Source of the DNA: Micromonosporaceae bacterium
GTDB lineage: Bacteria; Actinomycetota; Actinomycetes; Mycobacteriales; Micromonosporaceae
Reading direction: 5' to 3'
Length of the DNA: 7,663 nucleotides
Assembly: GCA_019689695.1 (NCBI GenBank)
Contig: JADGHA010000188.1
Span: 1 to 7,663 of the forward strand
The translations under genes and the position numbers were made by a program. Positions 1 to 7,585 of the stretch are shown here, piece after piece (position 1 is the first letter of the stretch; the number at the start of each line of letters is the position of its first letter). The notes below the pieces were generated by a model. It saw only the letters and a program-made list of their open reading frames with translations, was not told the origin of the DNA and made no database searches.

Positions 1-1
1 C

Positions 2-1444
2 GCCGGCGTGGACACCGCGAGCCTGTCGCACTACCTGACCCTGCAGTACGTGCCGGAGCCGCGGACGCTGCACCGCGGCATCAACCGGATCGGCTCCGGA
101 GAGTGCCTGACCTGGACCGCCCCCGGCGCCCCGGCGCCCGGGTCGCCGAGCATGGTCGGCAAGATCGAGGTGCGGCGCTGGTACCGGCCGCTGTTTAGGC
201 CCACCCCGACCGACAACCCGGAGGCCGTCTTCGCGCGGATCCGGGACACCCTGCGTGACAGCGTGCGCATGCACATGCGGGCCGACGTACCGGTCGGCGC
301 CTTCCTCTCCAGCGGCATCGACTCCACCGCGGTGGTGGCGCTGGCCCGCGAGTTCAACCCGAACATCCTCACCTTCACCGTGGGGTACGACGTGCCGGGG
401 TACTCGGAGATCGAGGTGGCCCAGGACTCGGCGCGGCACCTGGGGGTGACCACCATCCCCACCAAGATCGGGCCGGAAGAGATGATGTCCGCCCTCCCCA
501 AGATCGTCTGGCACCTGGACGATCCGGTGGCCGACCCGGCGCTGGTCCCGCTGTACTTCGTGGCCAAGAAGGCGGCCGAGCACGTGACCGTCGTGCTCTC
601 CGGCGAGGGCGCGGACGAGTTCTTCGGCGGCTACACCATCTACCGCGAGCCGCTGTCGCTCGCCGCCGTGCACAGCCTGCCCGACCCGATGCGGCGCGGC
701 CTGCGCGCGGTCTCGCGGGTCATGCCCGAGGGCGTGAAGGGCAAGAGCTTCCTGCAGCGCGGCACCACCCCGATCCAGGAGCGGTACTACGGCAACGCCC
801 GGATGTTCACCGAGGAGGAGAAGCAGCGGCTGCTGCGGCGGTACGACCCGTCGGTGCGGTACACCGACGTGACCGCACCGGTGTACGCCGAGTGCGCCGA
901 GCTCGACGACGTGACGAAGATGCAGTACGTCGACCTCTACACCTGGCTGCGCGGCGACATCCTGGTCAAGGCGGACCGGATGTCCATGGCCCACTCCTTG
1001 GAGCTGCGCGTGCCGTTCCTGGACAAGGAGGTCTTCGACGTGGCGTCCACCCTGCCGGTGGAGCTGAAGTTGCCGCCCCGCTCGGACACCACCAAGTACG
1101 CGCTGCGCCGCGCCCTGGAGCAGGTGGTGCCGCCGGCCATCGTCCACCGCCGCAAGCTCGGCTTCCCCACGCCGACGCGGGTCTGGCTGCGCAACGAGAT
1201 GTACGACTGGGCGCACGCCATCCTGTCCCGCTCCGGCGCGGGGGACCTGCTCGACCTGGGGTACGCACGCAGCCTGCTGGAGGCGCACAAGCGGCAGGAG
1301 GCCGACTACTCCCGCAAGGTGTGGACGGTGCTGGTGTTCTGCATCTGGCACGCCATCTTCGTGGAGCGCTCGCTGGATCCGGGCATCCAGCGCAACCAGT
1401 CCGCCCTGCTCACCAAGCCGGTGGTCGGCTCGATGGTGGCCTGA
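2..1444 (+). CDS. asnB: Asparagine synthase-type glutamine amidotransferase, C-terminal synthetase part (5' end outside window)
   Basis: Seen: the frame is open to the left edge (codons from base 2), so the GTG at 8 is probably internal. Numbering from that GTG, the AMP-forming synthetase domain has the PP-loop SSGIDS (101-106), the block LSGEGADEFFGGY (197-209), KADRMSMAHSLELRVPFLD (321-339) and RRKLGFPTP near 381. Known: this family activates a carboxylate with ATP and transfers ammonia released by an N-terminal Ntn glutaminase with Cys at position 2; that domain, about 150-180 residues, would lie outside the window. Inference: the start of the visible part, with its YVPEP segment, resembles the mycobacterial/corynebacterial AsnB/LtsA clade, which amidates meso-DAP in peptidoglycan, so the true substrate may be a cell-wall precursor and not aspartate. 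The protein ends normally at TGA 1442-1444. A sugar kinase follows 63 bases on in the same direction. Family certain, substrate not. Confidence 0.93.
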   Translation, partial: AGVDTASLSHYLTLQYVPEPRTLHRGINRIGSGECLTWTAPGAPAPGSPSMVGKIEVRRWYRPLFRPTPTDNPEAVFARIRDTLRDSVRMHMRADVPVGAFLSSGIDSTAVVALAREFNPNILTFTVGYDVPGYSEIEVAQDSARHLGVTTIPTKIGPEEMMSALPKIVWHLDDPVADPALVPLYFVAKKAAEHVTVVLSGEGADEFFGGYTIYREPLSLAAVHSLPDPMRRGLRAVSRVMPEGVKGKSFLQRGTTPIQERYYGNARMFTEEEKQRLLRRYDPSVRYTDVTAPVYAECAELDDVTKMQYVDLYTWLRGDILVKADRMSMAHSLELRVPFLDKEVFDVASTLPVELKLPPRSDTTKYALRRALEQVVPPAIVHRRKLGFPTPTRVWLRNEMYDWAHAILSRSGAGDLLDLGYARSLLEAHKRQEADYSRKVWTVLVFCIWHAIFVERSLDPGIQRNQSALLTKPVVGSMVA

Positions 1445-1471
1445 GTCCGGGCGAGGCAGGCGACGACCCCG

Positions 1472-1487
1472 GCCGGCGGCCGCCGGC
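1472..1487. repeat. Perfect 16-bp GC palindrome between asnB and the sugar kinase
   Basis: GCCGGCGGCCGCCGGC reads the same on both strands. It lies 27 bases after the asnB stop and 7 bases before the -10-like element of the kinase. As RNA it could fold into a short GC stem and act as an asnB terminator without a U-tract; as DNA it sits about where a -35 or operator would be. The local sequence is almost pure G/C, so chance is a serious alternative. Confidence 0.35.
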
Positions 1488-1494
1488 GGTTCGG

Positions 1495-1500
1495 CATGAT
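1495..1500 (+). promoter_or_regulatory. -10-like element for leaderless pfkB transcript
   Basis: CATGAT (five of six matches to TATGAT) is followed by exactly 7 bases and then the ATG at 1508. That spacing would put the transcription start on or beside the A of ATG, the common arrangement for leaderless actinobacterial mRNAs. No -35 hexamer is recognisable. No Shine-Dalgarno sequence precedes any of the three in-frame ATGs, which supports the leaderless reading. The element also contains the alternative ATG starts at 1496 and 1499. Confidence 0.4.
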
Positions 1501-1507
1501 GGACGCC

Positions 1508-2467
1508 ATGACGTACGCGGTCGTGCTCGGGGAGGCGCTGGTCGATCTGCTGGACACCGACCATGGCGGCGAGCGGGTCTACCGCCCGGCCATCGGTGGT
1601 GCCCCGCTGAACGTGGCGGTCGGCATCGCCCGGCTCGGCGCGGCCAGCGGTGTGCGCGCCGAGCTCATCGGCTCCCTCGGCGACGACGCGCTGGCCGGGC
1701 GGATCCACGACTTCCTGGTGGAGGCCGGTGTCGGCACCGGCGGCCTGGTCCGGGTGAACGCCGCCACCACGCTCGCGGTGACCACGTTCGACGGCACCGA
1801 GCCGAGCTTCCGGTTCTACGGCCAGCCCCCGTCGTACGGGCTGTACGGGCCGGCCGATGTGGACCGTGCCATGGTGTCCGGGGCGGCGGCGCTGTACTGC
1901 GGCTCGATCTGCCTGCTCTGCGAGCCGGTGCTGGCCGCGGCCCGGCGTGCCTGGGCCACCTCGGGACCGCTGCGCGCGTTCGACCCGAACGTGCGGCCGC
2001 AGCTGCTGACCGACCCGGCGGGGCTGCGTGGCGTACTCGAAGAGTTTGCGGCCACCGCCGATCTGGTGAAGCTCAGCTTGGCCGACGCCAACCTGCTCTA
2101 CCCCGGCGACTCCGCCTCGATGGTTGCCCAGCGGCTGCTCAAGCTGGGTCCGGGCCGGGATCCCTTCGGGAAGGCGGTGGTGGTGACGCTGGGCGCCGAG
2201 GGTGCGATGGTGTTCACCGGAGACCAGTCGGCGACGGTGGCCGCCCCCCGGGTGCGGGCGGTGGACGCCACCGGCGCGGGCGACGCGGTCATGGCGGCGC
2301 TGATCTACGGGCTGGTGGCCGACGGGGTGCCGGCCGACCTGGACGGCTGGCGGGACCGGGTGATCTTCGCGACCCAGGTGGCCGGGATGGTGTGTGAGGC
2401 GCCGGGCGGGGCGAACGCCATGCCGACCCTCGCCGAGGTGCACCGCCGCTTCCCGGCGACGAGTTGA
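1508..2467 (+). CDS. PfkB-family carbohydrate kinase, probably fructokinase
   Basis: A soluble ribokinase-fold enzyme expected to phosphorylate a sugar with ATP. Seen, from the ATG at 1508 (319 aa): N-terminal signature GGAPLNVAVGIARLGA from residue 30, the segment FDPNVRP at 158-164 typical of fructokinase-like members, and the C-terminal signature DATGAGD at 253-259, whose last Asp is the catalytic base and whose GAG forms the anion hole. Length is normal for the family. In-frame ATGs at 1496 and 1499 are possible starts (323 and 322 aa); 1508 is preferred because the first two fall inside a -10-like element spaced for a leaderless start. The gene stands alone between asnB and the convergent SDR pair. 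Fructose as substrate is inferred from motif style; 2-keto-3-deoxygluconate or another sugar is possible. In M. tuberculosis a PfkB-family gene (adoK/cbhK) also adjoins asnB, but there it is convergent and of a different subfamily. Confidence 0.9.
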   Translation: MTYAVVLGEALVDLLDTDHGGERVYRPAIGGAPLNVAVGIARLGAASGVRAELIGSLGDDALAGRIHDFLVEAGVGTGGLVRVNAATTLAVTTFDGTEPSFRFYGQPPSYGLYGPADVDRAMVSGAAALYCGSICLLCEPVLAAARRAWATSGPLRAFDPNVRPQLLTDPAGLRGVLEEFAATADLVKLSLADANLLYPGDSASMVAQRLLKLGPGRDPFGKAVVVTLGAEGAMVFTGDQSATVAAPRVRAVDATGAGDAVMAALIYGLVADGVPADLDGWRDRVIFATQVAGMVCEAPGGANAMPTLAEVHRRFPATS

Positions 2468-2473
2468 CTCGTC
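2458..2473. repeat. Inverted repeat spanning the pfkB stop codon
   Basis: GACGAGT-TG-ACTCGTC is a perfect 7-bp inverted repeat with a 2-base centre, and the TGA stop (2465-2467) lies in its middle. As RNA it gives a 6-bp stem with a TTGA tetraloop. It is the only clear dyad around the 56-base gap between the convergent kinase and SDR genes, so it may help end transcription, although no T-run follows. Chance symmetry is possible. Confidence 0.3.
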
Positions 2474-2523
2474 CGCCAGACGGTCCGTGTCGGCTACGAC
2501 CGGGCAGCACCCGATCACCTGGG

Positions 2524-3312
2524 CTAAGCCGAGGATTCCTCAGGTCCGACGAGGCTACCCAGCGGTCCCGCGGCGAGGATGCCGCCGTCGACAGGCAGGA
2601 TGACGCCGGTGATCCAGGCGGCGTCGTCGGAGGCGAGAAAGGCGACCGCCGCCGCGACATCCTCGGGCTCGCCGACCCGGCCGAGCGGATAGAGTTTGCT
2701 GAGCCGCCGCAGAGATTCGGGATGCCGGTCCCAGACCCGGGTTCGGACCGTTCCGGGCGCGATGAGATTGAACCGCACGCCTTCTCGCGCGTACCGGGCG
2801 GCCAGGTTGACGGTGAGGTTCTGCAGGCCGGACTTGGCGGCCGAGTACGGTTCGCTGCCGACGGCGGTCATGCCGTTGACCGAACCTATGGTCACCACGC
2901 TGCCACCCTCCGGCGCGGCAAGCAGGTGCGGCAACGCGGCGCGAATGCAGCGGACCACCCCGGTGAGATTCAGGTCGATGAGCGCAGCCCAGAACTCGTC
3001 ACCGGTGTCCAGGAAGGCTGGCTGCTCCCGACCGCCGCCGGCGGTGTTGACAAGCACGTCGAGCCGGCCGAAACGCTTCACCGACTCGGCGACGGCCTGG
3101 TCGACGGAGGCCCTGTCCCGAACGTCACAGTGGACGGCGAGGGCCGCCGCGCCGTCCCCGGCGAGCTCGTCGGCGACCGCCTGCGCCGCCGCGATGTCGA
3201 GGTCCACGACGGCGACGGCGGCGCCCTCCAGGGCCAGTCTTCGCGCGGTGGCGCGACCAATCCCATGGCCGCCGCCGGTCACCAACGCGACGCGCCCAGC
3301 GAACCGACGCAT
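2524..3312 (-). CDS. Short-chain dehydrogenase/reductase, NAD(H)-type (SDR-1)
   Basis: Classical SDR oxidoreductase, 262 aa, cytoplasmic, probably tetrameric. Seen: glycine-rich cofactor loop TGGGHGIG (12-19); Asp37 at the end of strand beta-2 (VVDLD), which in this family favours NAD(H) over NADP(H); D64 in HCDV; NTAG at 89-92; N115; Ser144; catalytic YSAAK with Tyr156 and Lys160; and a C-terminal GVILPVDGG segment. Start ATG 3312 is supported by GGAGG four bases upstream. It is the second gene after SDR-2 on the same strand, 117 bases downstream, and its 3' end faces the sugar kinase. The C-terminal tail after the VDGG motif runs about 18 residues, a little longer than in many relatives. 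The substrate cannot be read from sequence; a secondary alcohol or ketone is expected. Operon membership with SDR-2 is likely but the gap could hold its own promoter. Confidence 0.93.
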   Translation of the reverse strand: MRRFAGRVALVTGGGHGIGRATARRLALEGAAVAVVDLDIAAAQAVADELAGDGAAALAVHCDVRDRASVDQAVAESVKRFGRLDVLVNTAGGGREQPAFLDTGDEFWAALIDLNLTGVVRCIRAALPHLLAAPEGGSVVTIGSVNGMTAVGSEPYSAAKSGLQNLTVNLAARYAREGVRFNLIAPGTVRTRVWDRHPESLRRLSKLYPLGRVGEPEDVAAAVAFLASDDAAWITGVILPVDGGILAAGPLGSLVGPEESSA

Positions 3313-3316
3313 GGTG

Positions 3317-3321
3317 CCTCC
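3317..3321 (-). promoter_or_regulatory. Shine-Dalgarno site of SDR-1
   Basis: GGAGG on the - strand, followed by CACC and the ATG at 3312. The 4-base spacing is short but the match is perfect. It fixes the start of SDR-1 and shows that this gene, unlike two others in the window, is translated from a leadered mRNA. Confidence 0.75.
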
Positions 3322-3350
3322 GTCCGGTCAATGGTCCACTGTGTCCCAGC

Positions 3351-3363
3351 GGTGGGTCCCACC
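3351..3363. promoter_or_regulatory. 13-bp palindrome upstream of SDR-1
   Basis: GGTGGG-T-CCCACC is a perfect 6-bp inverted repeat about a single base, 38 bases before the SDR-1 start and inside the 117-base gap after SDR-2. The position suits an operator for a second promoter or a small stem affecting read-through from SDR-2. It does not resemble the repeat next to the MarR gene. No good -10 or -35 was found around it, so its role is open. Confidence 0.3.
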
Positions 3364-3429
3364 CGGTGTGCCGGTCACCCTAGCCGGCGGCGCCCGAGCG
3401 CGCTGGTTGAAGACGTCGACGAGAGCCGG

Positions 3430-4149
3430 TCATCGGGTGGTGAACGCGCCCCCGTTGACATGGATGGTCTGCCCGGTGATGTGCCGGGCGCCCGGTGACG
3501 CCAGGAAGTAGATCACCTCAGCGATGTCGGCTGGCGTGCCCGCGCGTCCGGTGCGGGTCTCCGCCACGAGTGAGTTGTGCCGCTCCTCGGTCATGCCGCC
3601 CTGAAAGAAGTTGGTGCCGGCGACGTAACCAGCAGAGACCACGTTGGTGGTGACACCGCGCGGCCCGAGCTCGGCGGAGATGCTGGCATTCCAGGCTGCC
3701 AGCGCGGCCTTCGCGGCCCCGTAGGCCCCGCCGCGCCGCTCGGCGCCGATCGAGCCGATGCTGATCACGCTGCCGCCCGGGGCGAACTTGTCCCACACCG
3801 CCGCCGTGGCGAGCGCGGCAGTGATCATGTTTTGGGCAAAGCTCTCCTGCCACTGCGCGACCAACGCCTCGAGCCTCGTGCCGGCGTCGCCCCGGCCGGT
3901 GGCCAGCCCGCCGGCCGCGTTGACCAGCACGTCGACGGTGTCGCCGACCTGCTCCGCCAGGTCCGCGACCTGGATCGGGTCGGTTGCGTCGCAGACCACG
4001 CCCCGAGCACCGAGCTCGGCTGCCGCGCGCATCAGCGTGTCCCGACGCCGGCCGGTGATGATGACCTCCGCCGCGTCGGCGGAGAAGCGCGCGGCAGTGG
4101 CGTATCCGATGCCGCTGGAGCCTCCGGTGATCAGAATGACGCGAGGCAT
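3430..4149 (-). CDS. Short-chain dehydrogenase/reductase, NADP(H)-type (SDR-2)
   Basis: Classical SDR, 239 aa from the ATG at 4149. Seen: TGGSSGIG (8-15); basic residues Arg34-Arg36 after strand beta-2 (TGRRR), the usual sign of NADP(H) use; CDATD at 53-57; NAAG at 77-80; N107; GAYGAAK with Tyr143 and Lys147; TGQTIHVNGG near the end. The loop between the Ser region (Ser130, Ser133) and Tyr143 is compact, so which Ser completes the triad is unclear; Ser130 has the usual 13-residue spacing. ATG 4149 is preferred because AGGGTGG lies 8 bases upstream; the in-frame GTG at 4161 would add four residues but has no well-spaced ribosome site. The gene is divergent from the MarR gene, and a perfect inverted repeat sits between them, so MarR control is likely. 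It probably heads a two-gene transcript with SDR-1. Substrate unknown. Confidence 0.93.
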   Translation of the reverse strand: MPRVILITGGSSGIGYATAARFSADAAEVIITGRRRDTLMRAAAELGARGVVCDATDPIQVADLAEQVGDTVDVLVNAAGGLATGRGDAGTRLEALVAQWQESFAQNMITAALATAAVWDKFAPGGSVISIGSIGAERRGGAYGAAKAALAAWNASISAELGPRGVTTNVVSAGYVAGTNFFQGGMTEERHNSLVAETRTGRAGTPADIAEVIYFLASPGARHITGQTIHVNGGAFTTR

Positions 4150-4157
4150 GTGAGATT

Positions 4158-4164
4158 CCACCCT
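4158..4164 (-). promoter_or_regulatory. Ribosome-binding site of SDR-2
   Basis: AGGGTGG on the - strand, 8 bases before the ATG at 4149. It overlaps the alternative GTG start at 4161-4159, which argues for the ATG as the real start. Confidence 0.5.
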
Positions 4165-4169
4165 GCTAC

Positions 4170-4183
4170 GTTTAGACCTAAAC
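4170..4183. promoter_or_regulatory. Candidate MarR operator in the divergent SDR-2/marR region
   Basis: GTTTAG-AC-CTAAAC is a perfect 6-bp inverted repeat with a 2-base centre, A/T-rich in a very GC-rich setting. It lies 21 bases before the SDR-2 ATG and 47 bases before the marR ATG. MarR-family dimers commonly bind such short dyads in the gap between their own gene and a divergent target. A + strand TACGTT (4167-4172, form TAnnnT) overlaps the left arm and could be the marR -10, so a bound repressor would block its own promoter; no matching -35 was found. Binding and autoregulation are inferred. Confidence 0.6.
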
Positions 4184-4230
4184 AGAAAGGACAGCTCGAC
4201 CCTACCCGAACCAGGAGCGTGACGCCCAGC

Positions 4231-4770
4231 ATGGTCGACCAGCGCCCGGCCACCGGCCCGCGGGACCCCTATCCGGCCAGCGAGATTGCCGCGGCCTGGC
4301 AGCGGGAACGGCCCGGCACGCCGACCACGTCCATCGAGATCGTGACGCCGATCTGGCGGCTGGCGAAGCTGTTCGCCGACGACCGCAACCGCGTACTGCG
4401 TCGCGCCGGCATCGACGCGGCCACCCTGGACCTGCTGTCGGTGATCCGGCGCTCAGGCCCGCCGTACTCCCTGTCCACCCGCGAGATCGGGCGCCGGACC
4501 CTGGTCACGGCCGGCGCGATCTCGCAGCGGGTGACCCGCGCCGAGCGCGAGGGCCTGGTCCGGCGATCTCCCGGCCCTGGTGGCCGGGAGGTGCAGGTAT
4601 CGCTGACCGCGGACGGGCACGCGCTCATCGAACGATCGGTCGACCAGGTGCTGGGGCGGGAAGCGATGCTGGTGGCCGGGCTGTCGCCGGCCGAGCGGGC
4701 CACACTCGTCGACCTGCTCGGCAAGCTGACCGACCAGGTACGGCGCCGGCTGAGCGAGTTCCCGGTCTGA
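4231..4770 (+). CDS. MarR-family winged-helix transcriptional regulator
   Basis: 179 aa from the ATG at 4231. Seen: an N-terminal extension of about 35 residues rich in charge and proline; a helix with IWRLAKLFAD (41-50); the winged helix-turn-helix from about 60 to 130, with the scaffold helix STREIGRRT (82-90), recognition helix around TAGAISQRVTRAEREGLV (93-110) and a wing with Gly/Pro turn and Arg119 before VQVSLT; and a C-terminal dimerisation helix pair (135-176). Known: MarR proteins are dimeric repressors released by small aromatic or acyl ligands, usually acting on a divergent neighbour. Inference: it controls SDR-2/SDR-1 and itself through the dyad at 4170. AGGAG at 4213-4217 is 13 bases from this ATG, rather far; an in-frame GTG at 4219 is too close to it. 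The frame stays open far upstream, but that part is antisense to SDR-2. The protein kinase follows on the same strand. Confidence 0.9.
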   Translation: MVDQRPATGPRDPYPASEIAAAWQRERPGTPTTSIEIVTPIWRLAKLFADDRNRVLRRAGIDAATLDLLSVIRRSGPPYSLSTREIGRRTLVTAGAISQRVTRAEREGLVRRSPGPGGREVQVSLTADGHALIERSVDQVLGREAMLVAGLSPAERATLVDLLGKLTDQVRRRLSEFPV

Positions 4771-4795
4771 CCGGCGCAGCCCGGCTTGGCGTGGG

Positions 4796-6343
<1,548 letters not shown>

Positions 6344-6364
6344 TCGGACGAGGGAGCTCGAGGA

Positions 6365-7180
6365 TCAGCGGATCTGCTGGTAGCCGCGGCGTACCGCGGT
6401 GAGGGCGGTGTCCCGATCGAAGGGGGCGCGGGCGGCGACCGCCTCAGCCGGAGAACCGTTGGCCTCCCCCTCGCGGATCAGCCACTCCAGCCGGACCAGG
6501 TCGGCGTGCTGGCCGGCGACGAAGTCGTGGCTCACCGGCGCGCCGTGGCCGGGCACCACCACGCTCCGCGGTGAGATCAGCCGGAGCAGGCCGGCAAGAG
6601 TCCCCGGCCACTCCAGCGGGTACGCGTCGCCGAAGGCCGGCGGGCCGCTCTCCTCGATGAGGTCGCCGGCGACCACCACATCTGCGTCGGGCACCTGGAC
6701 CACCAGGTCACCGGCGGTGTGTCCGCGCCCGAGGTGGTGCAGCACCACCATCCGGCCGCCCACGTCCAGGACGGCCCGCACATGGACGGTCCGGGTCGGG
6801 GCCAGGATCGGGGTCTCGGCCATCTCGGGCGCCAGCTGCGGGTCGAGGGTCAGGCACTCGGCGTACCAGGCGCGGCGCAGCCGGTCAGCGTGCTCGCGCA
6901 TCTGCACGGCGGTCTCCTCGTGCGCCCAGATGGGCCGCTCGGGATCGGCCAGCGTCGCGTTGCCCAGGCAGTGGTCGAAGTGGGCGTGGGTGTTCACGAT
7001 CGTCCACGGGTTCGAGGTGAGCCGGCGCGCCGCGGACGCCAGTTCGGCCGCCTGCGCCGGCGTGCACAGGGTGTCCACCAGCAGCGCCTCGCCGTCGCCG
7101 ACCACCAGCGTGACGTTCACGTCGAACCGCGGGTACCGCAGGACGTAAACGTCCCGGGCCACCTCCACGAAGCCGGTCAA
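6365..7180 (-). CDS. MBL-fold (metallo-beta-lactamase superfamily) hydrolase
   Basis: 271 aa. Seen: metal-binding THAHFDH at 64-70 (His65, His67, Asp69, His70), His154 in GRGHTAGD, the bridging Asp173 in AGDLIEE, and His212 in VPGHGAP, i.e. a full set for a two-metal site. No signal peptide is visible, so it should be cytoplasmic and is unlikely to be a secreted beta-lactamase. Known: the superfamily covers thioesterases, lactonases, glyoxalase II and others; sequence alone does not choose. The start is the TTG at 7180-7178, whose last two bases are shared with the TGA of the upstream thioesterase gene (TTGA overlap), which suggests translational coupling; an in-frame GTG at 7168 is the alternative. 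The pairing with an acyl-CoA thioesterase-like gene suggests ester or thioester substrates. It ends 21 bases from the convergent kinase stop, and no clear terminator is seen there. Confidence 0.92.
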   Translation of the reverse strand: MTGFVEVARDVYVLRYPRFDVNVTLVVGDGEALLVDTLCTPAQAAELASAARRLTSNPWTIVNTHAHFDHCLGNATLADPERPIWAHEETAVQMREHADRLRRAWYAECLTLDPQLAPEMAETPILAPTRTVHVRAVLDVGGRMVVLHHLGRGHTAGDLVVQVPDADVVVAGDLIEESGPPAFGDAYPLEWPGTLAGLLRLISPRSVVVPGHGAPVSHDFVAGQHADLVRLEWLIREGEANGSPAEAVAARAPFDRDTALTAVRRGYQQIR

Positions 7181-7578
7181 GCCTCGAACGCCTTCTCCAG
7201 GAAGCGCTGCCGCTCCACCACCGCCCGCTCCACCCGGCCCTCGGCCACCACGGTCGGTCCGTCGGCCACGACCACCTCGAACAGCAGCCGCCGGCCGTCC
7301 ACCTTGGCCAGTCGCGCCTCGGCCGCCACGGTGCGGCCGACCGCGGTGGGTACCTTGTGCTCCAGTTCCGCGCGGACACCCACGGTGGTGGTCCCGGGCG
7401 CGATGCGGGTCGCGGTCGCGGCCACCGTGGCCGCCTCGGCCAGCGCGAGCACCCGCGGGGTGGCCAGCACGGGAACGTCGCCGGACCCGAGCGCCTGCGC
7501 GGTGTCCGCGTCGGTGACGGTCAGTTCGACCCGGGCGGACAGCCCCGGGGTCAGGGCGGAACCCGACTGCTGCACCAT
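7177..7578 (-). CDS. Hotdog-fold thioesterase of the FlK (fluoroacetyl-CoA thioesterase)-like family
   Basis: 133 aa, a small single-domain hotdog protein, probably a homodimer that hydrolyses an acyl-CoA. Seen: Thr40, Glu48 and His74 have the same spacing (8 and 26) as the catalytic Thr42, Glu50 and His76 of Streptomyces cattleya FlK, and Gly67 and Arg118 (ERAV) match FlK Gly69 and Arg120, a constant offset of two. The GRRL segment before the DG turn is also shared. Different: the position of FlK Phe36, part of its lid over fluoroacetate, is Asp34 here, so fluoroacetyl-CoA is probably not the substrate; a general housekeeping or detoxifying thioesterase is more likely. The comparison relies on my recollection of the FlK sequence. 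ATG 7578 has no Shine-Dalgarno site but a -10 element at leaderless spacing. The stop overlaps the TTG start of the MBL hydrolase. Confidence 0.87.
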   Translation of the reverse strand: MVQQSGSALTPGLSARVELTVTDADTAQALGSGDVPVLATPRVLALAEAATVAATATRIAPGTTTVGVRAELEHKVPTAVGRTVAAEARLAKVDGRRLLFEVVVADGPTVVAEGRVERAVVERQRFLEKAFEA

Positions 7579-7585
7579 GGTGCCC

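Noticed and set aside
191..199. CTGTTTAGG inside asnB, matching one side of the marR dyad read on the - strand
   Set aside because: It is only a half-site, within coding sequence, with no second arm; probably chance.
892..2397. 501-codon open frame on the + strand across the end of asnB and the sugar kinase
   Set aside because: It is a frame shadow of two well-supported genes; its translation is a low-complexity Arg/Gly/Ala/Pro string with no domain.
2464..3511. Long + strand open frames (344 and 271 codons) opposite SDR-1
   Set aside because: They are antisense to a gene with complete SDR motifs and a ribosome site; their translations show no recognisable motif.
3577..4230. N-terminal extension of the MarR frame by over 200 codons
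   Set aside because: This part is antisense to SDR-2 and crosses the candidate operator; the MarR family length fits the ATG at 4231.
6344..6364. Possible bidirectional terminator between the convergent kinase and MBL genes
   Set aside because: Only short 6-bp palindromes (GAGCTC, CTCGAG) are present, with no stem-loop and no T-run.
6399..7148. 249-codon + strand open frame opposite the MBL hydrolase
   Set aside because: It is antisense to a gene with a full MBL metal-ligand set; the translation is Ser/Arg/Pro-rich and motif-free.
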